From: Mesostigma viride
Lineage: Eukaryota > Streptophyta > Mesostigmatophyceae > Mesostigmatales > Mesostigmataceae
Reading direction: 5' to 3'
NCBI GenBank assembly: GCA_009746045.1
Contig: RPFO01000106.1
Span: 893,513-957,512 of the forward strand
DNA: 64,000 nt
Position 1 is the first letter of the stretch. Every line of letters starts with the position of its first letter. Positions 11,690 to 20,859 of the stretch are shown here, piece by piece. Position numbers and translations under genes: made by a program. The notes beneath the pieces were generated by a model that was not told the DNA's origin, did not search any database, and saw only the letters and a list, made by a program, of their open reading frames with translations.

Positions 11690-12907
11690 ATGTCTTCGGA
11701 CGACAATCTTTCAGAGCAGAGGTCTGGCCCTGGTGAGCACGGACCGGCTCAATTTTCTGTCGACCCTGGCCCAGGCGAGCACAGGGATGACAATAAGAAT
11801 ATGTCCGACCAGCCCCGGGAGGAGGGCTGCGGGCAGGGAAGTACTAGTAGTGACAACCAGCGTGCGCGTGATAAAGTGCTTCGGCGGGAGACCTTGCTTC
11901 AAGAGGCGAAGCTGCTGTCGGCAATCAAGAAATGGGTTCCAGCCCCGCTGGTGCCTGGTGCTATTCAAGCAGACCGGGATCGCTTTGTAAGCTCTCTTGG
12001 GCCGTTTTTCCGCAGGCTCGCGGGCAACCGAGACATCATTCCGGACTGGCTGGAGTTTCTTCGTGGAACCCCGCTGGGAGACCGCGAGAAAAACCACCCA
12101 GAGTGGATTTCGCTGCTGGATAGAGCACAGCGTCTGCGGTGGTCGCCGTTCGAGTTTCTGCGCCGAGCGAGGGAGACTTTTCTTCGTTCTATCACTGCCA
12201 AAACCTGCGACGAGATCGAGGAATTTGTAGATGCAAAGCCGAAGCCCGGGCAGACCATCATCGAGCACCTCAACTCTTACTACGACATGCTGGAGAAGCA
12301 GGGGCTCCGGTGGCCTGACGAGGCGGTGAATCTCCGATGGATCCAAAACTGTGCTCTGTCCGAACTTGGCCGCGGTTACCTGTGCGACACTCACCGATGC
12401 AGAGCTCACCTCAAGGAGCTCCTGACGAATCAAACCCGTGTTTCCAGAGAAGGAGGTGCCGCGGAGGTGCCTCGTGTCGCCATGGTGATGGAGCAGCAAC
12501 GGGAAATCTTCTGCTACAACTGCGGGCAGCCCGGGCACACACGCCGCGCATGTAAGGGTAAGGTTGTCGCTAATTCTGAGTCCTTCCCTCCCTGCACTTT
12601 CTGTAATAGGACTAACCATCTGGCTAAGGATTGCTACTTTCGCAAGTGCAAGTCTTGTGGCAATTCTGGACATGATGCGTCTGCCTGCAGGAGCAAGGCG
12701 GGCGCTGGACCCAAGGATACCCAGATGGAGGTCCTCAAGCTGCTGCAGCAGATCTCCCAAGCCGTCAAGAGCGGTGCCCTTCGTGGTGGCGACGCTTCTC
12801 AGCCGCGTGGTGGTGACGCTTCCCAGCCGCGTGGTGGTGATGCTTCTCAGCCGCGGGGTGGCAATACCTCTCGTGGCCGCAAGAGGAAGCAGCAGCAGAA
12901 AAACTAA
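11690..12907 (+). CDS. Gag (nucleocapsid) of the copia-like element
   Basis: The 405-aa frame starts at the ATG at 11690, 13 bp after the LTR; an earlier non-ATG extension would run into the LTR. The N-terminal 60 residues are polar, followed by a helical capsid-like region. Three zinc knuckles of the C-x2-C-x4-H-x4-C type lie near residues 275, 302 and 320 (the first is CYNCGQPGHTRRAC). The C-terminus has four RGG units built on RGGDASQP and ends in a basic RGRKRK tail. Gag forms the particle and binds the element RNA; the RGG repeats suggest extra RNA binding. The frame is intact. Confidence 0.88.
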   Translation: MSSDDNLSEQRSGPGEHGPAQFSVDPGPGEHRDDNKNMSDQPREEGCGQGSTSSDNQRARDKVLRRETLLQEAKLLSAIKKWVPAPLVPGAIQADRDRFVSSLGPFFRRLAGNRDIIPDWLEFLRGTPLGDREKNHPEWISLLDRAQRLRWSPFEFLRRARETFLRSITAKTCDEIEEFVDAKPKPGQTIIEHLNSYYDMLEKQGLRWPDEAVNLRWIQNCALSELGRGYLCDTHRCRAHLKELLTNQTRVSREGGAAEVPRVAMVMEQQREIFCYNCGQPGHTRRACKGKVVANSESFPPCTFCNRTNHLAKDCYFRKCKSCGNSGHDASACRSKAGAGPKDTQMEVLKLLQQISQAVKSGALRGGDASQPRGGDASQPRGGDASQPRGGNTSRGRKRKQQQKN

Positions 12908-12945
12908 ATGATCCTCTCTGTTTATATAACCCCTACAGCGTCCTT

Positions 12946-13887
12946 ATGGATGCTGATGAGAGTGGACTCATGGCAGATGAGGCCTGCCAGGTGGTAGGGG
13001 CTCCAGCAGTAACCCCTACTGACCGTAAAGCTGCCCCAGTGAGCAGCAGTAAAAGTGCCCCTGTTTGTGGCATTCCTATCCATGCCTGGAATAAAAAGAG
13101 TACCCCAGAGGGAACTCTTCCTGTAAATAATACATGTGGATCTGCTCCTGGTTGTAGACAGATGCCACATGGTGTTGCCCAGGTGAGCAACGTATCTGTG
13201 AACAATACATGTGGTGCAGCTCCTGTTTGTAGCCAAGCACCCATTGATATTGTTAACAGTCAAGCTCCTCAGAGCAATAATCCTTGTTATATTGATAATA
13301 AAAACTTGGACTCTTGCTCTGCCAGGAACGTGGATGCCCGTCCATGTCCTGAAGAGCCTGAGCCTAATGATTGTATTAATCTTAGGACTCTGGCTAAGAG
13401 TTTGCATGATGCCTGTGGCCATGGAAACAATGCCATTAGGCTTGTTCAAGCCATTAATAACAAGGCTCTCTGGCAGGCTTATCAAGATGTCAGAGAACAT
13501 TGTGTGTGCCAATTGTGTGCTAACAAGCCTTCCAAACGTCATGCAAAGCATCCTGCAGATGGTAGGGGTAATCTACAAGCTGATATCCTCTACTTCACCA
13601 ATTACAGGCAATTGCCTTACTTGGTGGCTGTGGATGAATGGTCAGGCTACATTGGAATTGAACCTATGGCAGCAGGGGATGAGAATACTCTCCATGCCGC
13701 AGTTCTTGTTATTCTGCAGAAGTTTGCAGTTATTCATAAGCTGCAGATGGACTTGCAGTTTAACTGCCTGACCAAATACTCTGATCTGCCTTTCCTAAGG
13801 ATTGTGGGTCGTGAAGATCACCAAGCCCAAGGCAAGGTTGACAGATATATACAGGAGCTTAAGAAGTTGGTAATATCCGGGGACTAT
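12946..13887 (+). CDS. Pol N-terminal part: integrase zinc domain and catalytic core, interrupted
   Basis: This frame differs from gag and starts at ATG 12946. Residues 1-140 are Cys/Asn/Pro-rich with no recognised domain. An HHCC zinc module follows near 154-190 (HDACGH ... CQLC). The core has the first Asp in LQADILYF and the second in LQMDLQF. The third acidic position sits in GKVDRYIQ, Asp where most integrases have Glu. The frame is cut at 13887 by a DNA transposon and resumes at 20860. Counting one copy of the AT duplication, both sides are in the same frame, so the gene was probably intact before that insertion. Confidence 0.82.
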
Positions 13888-13941
13888 CACAACGGTCTGA
13901 AAGTGCCAAAAAACACCCATCTTACTCCTCCTAGCTGCACT

Positions 13942-16900
13942 CACAACACCTTGAAATGGCCTTTTTTTTACATAAATTCTGGCCCATGGCAAGTTTATGG
14001 TTGGATTGACCTAGGATTGGATCCCACGACTCCCCGGGATGTGTCTGGCTAGTGGTGGAGTAGTTGAGTCAAAATGTTAAGTTTACGTGGTATTCCCTGC
14101 TTAAGTTAACTCCAGATCCAAGGCCAAAACTGGCCACCTAAACCACTTGCACTTGCATAGCAACAATAATTGATATCAGATTATGCTGTAACTTTGCAAG
14201 GGTGACGAATACGAGTTGTTCTGACCTTGTACAAAGTTCTAGGGCATTCGGAGCCCTATTTAGTGACAAATGCTAGCAAAATAGTGCTAGCATTTGTCGT
14301 AAATGGCAATTTTTAATTAATATTAAATCCAAATAATGTCAGAATGACACCCAAACCTATTGTCATCATGCCAACACCTGACACAGGGTCCCCACAATTC
14401 ATGTGCAAAAATTCAGATCATACGGAGCCCAAAATGGTGACATTTGCCTGCATTTGTCACCATTTTGGCTCTTTTTTATCACAATTTTAACAACACTAAC
14501 CACCAAGACACTCCCCAAGCTAGGGCACATCATGTTAATTCTTTGCAGGCAACTCAAGAATGACTAGTACAAACAGCGTGCAAAACCTTGGGGCATGTGA
14601 ATGCCTGAGTGGTGACCATAGCTAGCAGAATGTATAATGTAAGGTAGACATTGCCAGTATGCCACATTGCTGTGATGCGCAGTGCACGTCCATATATACC
14701 CCATAACACCATACCTTTAAACTACTTGGCACATTGCAAAATGGGAAGGAAAGGTGGACAATACATGCCACGTCACTAGAACACAGCCATTTGGTTGCTA
14801 CCAACACGCACCATGCGTGATATATACGTGTAATACATGTCAAGAACATGCCGAGCGAACATCAAGGTGAAGTGACACCCAGCCGCTGGCACATGTCACC
14901 TGGCATCCACGTATGCTCATGTGATATGGTATTGGCATATGTATCCCATGTCTCCATCTCTTGTGCTTTGTGGGCACCGAGCCACCCATGCAGTAACCCA
15001 CCCATGCAGCCACCTGGTCACCCACCCAATGAACTGCTTACACTCTTGCGCGCCCGTGCACCCAGCCACCCACACGTCCACCCACGTAGTGACCAAAGCC
15101 AGCCAGCCAGCCGTGCACGTGCTAACCCACCTTATTATATAACCATGCATGCACCTAGGCACCCAACCAGCTTAACCAACCCACTTGGACATTCACCCAC
15201 CCAGCAAGGCACCTGCGCTTGCAACCCACACACCTAGAATAGGTAATAAGGAAGCACTCACCCATCCAATGAGCCAACCACCCAACCACCCAACCACCTA
15301 AACACCCAGCCAGCATGCCCCATATGCACCATCCGGCCACCCACCCTTGACCCACCAACCCACCCACCCACTCAACCACTCAGTGCCCCCCCACCCTTAT
15401 ACCCACTGACCCACCCACACATGCACTTTCTCAGCCAGCCACCCCCCACCTCACCCCCAACCTACACAGCCCTTCACCAGCGATATCAGGTGAGTCGGTC
15501 CCAACCATAAACCCACCCACGCATCCACATCTGTGCGCCCACCCGCCCATCTACCCGTCCCTTCGCCCACCGACCCACACCTAGTCATCTACACATCCAC
15601 CAGCCACCAACCACCAATGGCCCATCCACCAACCCACCCACCCACACGCATCCCTAACCACCCAACCACTAACCCACCATCCTCAAACCCATGCAATTGT
15701 TTCACTCACACATCTAACTACCCACCCACTTAGGAGTCTCCAAAGCCTATCATCACGCAGACACCTGGCCATCTGCCTACAACCGATCACCCTAACACTC
15801 GTCTACCCATCATGACCAGCCACCCATCCACCCACCCTCTCCACCTGCCTGTGCTCCCAGCTACTCGGCCAGCCATTTACCAAGGCATCCACCTTTCAGC
15901 CAGCCACCTGCCATTGAACCCACCCATGTCTAGGAATCCCTTGAAGCATCTACAGCCTAAGCCTCCCACCCAAGACTTCCAGGGCAACTGAACAACCAAC
16001 CAACCAATCAACCAGCTACACAACTACCTAACCACCTAACCACTCAACAACCCGATCACCAAACCACCTAACCACCCAACACCCAAACCAGCCAGGCATG
16101 TGCCCGCCCATTTGCCCTCGCACGCCCGCACCATCAGGTCCCTCCATACACGCCCCGTTCACCTAGCCAGCCACACACCTAGCCAGCCACCTGCCCAACT
16201 CACGCATGAAGTCAACGTTAGCCATGCATGGCCTCACGTTGCATCACTTGCATTGCATGGGTAGTTTGCATGAGGCAGCTTCCATCTCGTTGTCAGCAAC
16301 TGAAAAGGCTCTTTCTTTACTTTAATGAATGAGCAACAACGTTGGAAACGTTATCCTATCCCTCTTTAAAACAGTCTTTAAATCAGAAAGACGAGGGCAA
16401 ATATCTGGACAAGGTGGCAATAACCACTGCAAAATGCACTTGAGAACGTCTTATTAATCCAGCTCTCTACCCTTTGAGAAGCTGCCTTGCGTTAGCAGCG
16501 ATCCTGGGCCCTCTAGCTCGCTCACCTCGCTTAATCTGCGCTTCTTTATGGCTGCCGGGAGATGCGAAGCTTGAACCCAGCGTGTCGTGGCGAGGTCCTC
16601 TGCCCGGCCCATCACACCTCGAAACCGCATGCCGACTAATTAAAAACGATGCCCCCCTTTGCCTTTTGTATCGGGCGTCAAAAGAACGATAAACTCGCTT
16701 GGAAAACACTGTCGCAAAGAGCTTTCTACAGGCATTATAAGCAATTTTCGCAGTTTTTACCGCACTTATTGCACAGCCGGGAGACCATTAGGGACCTTTG
16801 CGCGGAATCTCGTGCACGCCATATGTCCTGCTGGCTTATTGCCGCAGGCTGGCAGTATAGGAAGGTCGGGCATAGCCTAAAGAGGTAATTATCTGACGAT

Positions 16901-17401
16901 AAAGATATGCATTGCATGACGCAATAAACAGACGGATTTCGCACCCCCCAGTTTATTCACGCAAATGCCGGAAAATTAAAAGCGAAACTCAAAAAACGAA
17001 AACACTAACCTCTTCGGGAATATTATAACGAACAAGCTGAGCTATCGTGCCGGGTTTTTCGTTTCCTCCCGTATCCAGGACCGTGAGACACGTACCACCG
17101 AGAAATCTGGATTTCGCGAAAAAAATTGTGCGCTGCAAAAAAAATATTTGTCCCGCTCAATGCCCTCGTCGCAATCACAGCGCATATCATTCCAAACTTA
17201 TTCCATGGATTAATCGTGATGTAAGCTTCGTTTTGACACCTCAGGCGGCTGAAATGACGCAGGTTTCAGAACGCTAGCTGATGCTCGACCGCCATGGGTG
17301 TTTTCGTCGTTTTCGTCTCTCGCGGCGCGGGAAAAATCTAGATCTCGGACGAAATCCGGACAATAATTTATGTCAAAATTTGGCGGGTTCGCGGTGTTGT
17401 G
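13942..17401 (+). mobile_element. 3.46-kb related TIR element nested inside the 6.97-kb element
   Basis: The ends read CACAACACC on both strands, and similarity continues for about 37 bp, including ACATAAATT at the same offset. ACT flanks it (13939-13941 and 17402-17404), a 3-bp TSD typical of CACTA-type elements. Its right end resembles the right end of the host element at 20700-20857, so the two are relatives. The interior is noncoding: GTGACA/TTTGTCAC motifs at 14200-14500 and a CCAC-rich tract at 14850-16210. Confidence 0.8.
14850..16210 (+). repeat. Cryptically simple CCAC/CCAG-rich tract
   Basis: About 1.35 kb dominated by CCACCCACC, CCAGCCACC and CCAACCACC units on the plus strand, with almost no runs of G. 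It looks like an old tetranucleotide microsatellite that has decayed by point mutation. Open frames across it are products of composition, not genes. Confidence 0.75.
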
Positions 17402-17404
17402 ACT

Positions 17405-19683
17405 AATATTCGGATGATGGTCAAACTTGGTGGCTGGCTTCTCCATGGTACCCAGATTTACTGTGCCAAGTCACACCTTGGTTGGCCACTTGGTGCTCAC
17501 AGAATGGTGACGTCCAAAAGCATAAAAAACGCCGAAATTGCCAGTTTTATTCATAATTAATTCCACAAACAACACAATTAATGTCGTTTTGACCTGGAAA
17601 TGGGCAGACACATTAAATATAACATATGCAGCTCAAGTACTAAGTTGCACCCGAAATAGAGATGGGATGGCCAGAAATTATGCTGTCAACCGTCACAAAT
17701 ACGGTCATTTGGAGCATTTTATGGATCATTAAATGCACCCAACAGTGCAAATGAGCTCAGATTAAGCTGGAAGTAAGCAAACACTTTACCGCTTGCAACA
17801 TCTGCAGGCTGGCTGCAAAGTTGCACCTTGATTGAACACCAACTAGTTACATGATTCTGCTGTCACGCGTCACTCTCGCGCAAAATTTGGATATATAATG
17901 CACCACAGGTAGCGCAAATGAGTTCAGACAGAGCTGAAATTTTTAATGCAATTTAAATAGAGCATGCTGAACATGATTGCCAAGTATTACCTCAGTCACA
18001 CCACAGATGACGATGTGTCACAGTGACACGTGACAGCAGCCAACATCATATAATATTTCCTTACAAGTTCATACCCCATAACAGTACGAGCTGAGGTAAG
18101 GTTGAACTCCAACTTGGTTATCTCCACCCATACATGTGGCATGCACTTCATCATGGAAATACATGAACAGTTGTCTCTTTGATACATCAATAGTATTAAC
18201 TACCAACATTCCAATGGTGGGGCGTGTTGAGAGAGAGCAACTAGTTGGCAAGTCAAATAGTGGTTCGAAGCAAACATGGCTGCACACTACATTTGCTTGC
18301 AGTTGCTATCTAACATCTCTAGCACATTAACTAGCCAGCTAGCTCGCATGCCAAACAATCTTCTAAAGGTGCATGGGCATTTTTTTATGTGTTGTTCATC
18401 GTGCACCCTGGACTACCAATCCTAGTGAAGCATGGGCTATGCACGGCAGATGGAGGATGTGGCCATGGGCATGCCATGAGCAGATGCCAGCGAAGGTGCT
18501 GGCAGCAGGCAGGTCAGGCAGCAGTAGTGGGATCTAGTGATGCAGAAGAGAGTGGCACATGTGGTAGAAAGTAATGCAGATGGCAGTAGTATGGCCAGTG
18601 GCACGAGGCAGCGATCATGAAGGCTATCGTTATGCAGATAGACGTTATGGTCTAGCCTTGAGGTTATGTTGCTACTGCTGCATGATGGAAGGGAAATTTA
18701 TGTGGCAGGTGGCACGGTACAGCCAACAGTGGTGTAGTGTGCAAACCAACTCATTGGGGTGGGCTTGTGGTGAAAGCTCTCCATTCAGATTTCCGTGGCA
18801 ACACACCAGGTCATGATATTCTGTGGTGCTGGCAAGTGGTAGTGACAGATTGATCATGCCAGTGATTGATAGCAATGGTGAGCAGTAGGGTGCCTTCTTT
18901 GATACTACTGGCATTATCTGTTGTGCCAGGTGCCAGCTATGTCAGCTGCCGATGCTGCTAAATGTGGCCCCAGTTTCTGGTGCTACGATAGAAGAGATGA
19001 AGAGGGCCGGCAGGAACTTGTGGCTGCAATCACGATCAAGGCTGCGATGGGCGAAGTCAATATGGCAGATTGTGGCAGCAATGGTGCAGGGCCTGGCGTT
19101 ATCGTTAATGGCAGATTCCATACTGAGTTGTAGGGACACTGCCAGCAGTTACACCAACAGGCGAGACTCATGGTGGTGGACGTTGCTCCTGGTGGGAGTC
19201 TATAATATCTGTCACATGGGTATGCGCACACGATGCACCTGGTGGTCCTCCATGCTAACGACAGGAATGTTGGTATTGCTATGCAATCGTGGCACTGCTA
19301 ACAACGGCGTAACAGTGGTAGGTGTGTTGGGGTGGTGGGGAGTGATGTGGCAGTGGTGTGGCAGCAAGCACTTTGGTAATCGTTATTGTGATGTTGTTGT
19401 GAGCCCGTAGAAGGTGTCCTGGTGAGATTCATGCCTCTTACGCAATGCTGTAAGCCCATTGTGCACTCTGTTGTGCCCGCAACAATATTCATCATCATAG
19501 GCAGCAACCATATCAAAGACAAATCAGCCCCCTTCCATGTTTAGTACTTAATTCTCAGCCTGCTTCAACATATCTGAATGTAACAAGGGCAATGAATCCT
19601 GGGTTTTCCAAGGCAGCAACAACATCTGCGCACTTCACATACCTGGGCTCCCCCCTGGTTTCTTCGTGCCTCCCAGCCCCAGA
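17405..19683. other. Noncoding interior of the 6.97-kb transposon
   Basis: AT-rich at first, then GCAG/TGGCAG-rich from about 18450. Only short frames are present, none conserved or with a domain I recognise. Confidence 0.45.
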
Positions 19684-20288
19684 TCAGAACACGCCGCCCA
19701 TCATTGATAAACATGGTGCATTATAATCTGGCCAAGGAAAGAGGTTGAAATACTTACCAACAGGTCCGCTAAAGTGGAGCCCCAGCAGCGTGTTGTATGG
19801 CCTGTGAAAGCTGGATAAGCTCCAGGGTTGCACATCAACACACCTATATGTGCTGACTGTTGAATACAGGACATGTACCTTCTGTTTGTTGCCTTCAGGC
19901 TCAGCTTCCTACGCCATGAATTACACTTGGAAGAATGAACAGGCGCACATCACGCTGTTTGGGGAGGCTGGCCATGGCTTACGTCTCCCTCTCGAGCAGC
20001 GATGCTTGACGAGGCGTCCGGCGTAACATGAACGAGGCGCTTTCACGAGCCTCGGGGAAAGAGACAGGCAGAAAATCTGGAAGGGGAACGGGGCTGGCTT
20101 CACCCTACCTTGGATCCGGATGCCGAAAAAGCAGGTTCCACTGTACAGCGTCGACTCAACCAGCGCAATGCGTATTCATGCTTCATTTCGCAACGATCGC
20201 AGGCGATATTCAGTGATGAGCGCAGGTCTACACTACAGAGCCAGCAAAAAATCAGGCTGGGCTTCGCTCTAGAAGTTGTTGAAGCGCC
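19684..20288 (-). other. Possible multi-exon gene fragment on the minus strand of the transposon
   Basis: Three candidate exons are frame-compatible: 20109-20288 (60 codons, phase 0 both ends, Cys pairs CWLC and CDRC), 19983-20076 (phase 0 to 1) and 19684-19904 (72 codons then TGA). Splice signals are acceptor TTTGCGCAG, donor AAG|GTAGGG, acceptor CCTTCCAG and donor C|GTAAGC. The last exon includes PWSLSSFHRPYNTLLGLHF. I do not recognise the protein. The first intron would be only 32 bp, which is doubtful, and no N-terminal exon was confirmed. It may be a host gene piece captured by the transposon, or chance. Confidence 0.3.
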
Positions 20289-20859
20289 CTGCGCAAATGG
20301 GATGACAAAAATGAAAGAAACGAGGGAGTGGCATATTTTTACGTGCGTTGCCATGATCAGCCCCGCACGCACCCTCCCGGCAGTTCCAACTGCTGCGGCA
20401 ACGAGGCATTTACAATGGCAGTCGTTTTAACAAAAAGTTTTTCGGTCAAAATTTTTTGAATTAGTCATAGAACCGTGCGAGCGGCTTACCTTGAACTACA
20501 CTGTCGCCGTTTTCGAGAAGTTTCCGGTGTGACTTTTTGGGGGTCCACTGCAAAATGCAGCGGACCTGACCCGACCTCGCGAAAATGCCCGCCCTTTTTC
20601 TGTTTTCCTGAAAAAATGGACCGATTTCTTTAGGATAAAAAAATATCTACGTGAAGTAGATGAGTTATGAAGGCTCAAAATCAATTCGCTGTCCGTAATG
20701 TGTTCTCAGGACGGTCGCTAGGATTTTCACGGCCGCCATGGGTGCTGCGTGACTTTTTGCCTCGTCGTCACCTTCCCGCCCACCAGATTTTCGGGATCTC
20801 GCGCCAATTTGGTGACGGAGTAAGATGGTCGTTTTTGGCGGGGCTCGGACCGTTGTGAT

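Larger units (their letters stand above)
13888..20857 (+). mobile_element. 6.97-kb TIR DNA transposon nested in copia integrase (CMC/CACTA-like)
   Basis: The ends form a 41-bp terminal inverted repeat, 31 of 41 positions matching: both start CACAACGGTC and both carry ATCTTACTCC at positions 32-41. The 2-bp duplication AT flanks it (13886-13887 and 20858-20859). Removing the insert leaves the copia frame open, which supports these boundaries. TIRs starting CAC with a 2-3 bp TSD fit the CACTA/Mirage/Chapaev group. No transposase is recognised, so it is probably non-autonomous. It holds a second, related element (13942-17401) and possible captured exons (19684-20288). Confidence 0.85.

Noticed and set aside
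14848-15733. Proline/histidine-rich frames across the CCAC tract
   Set aside because: Composition-driven frames in a decayed simple repeat.
13888-20857. Long noncoding spacer native to the copia element
   Set aside because: The inverted ends, AT duplication and uninterrupted copia frame on both sides argue for a later insertion.
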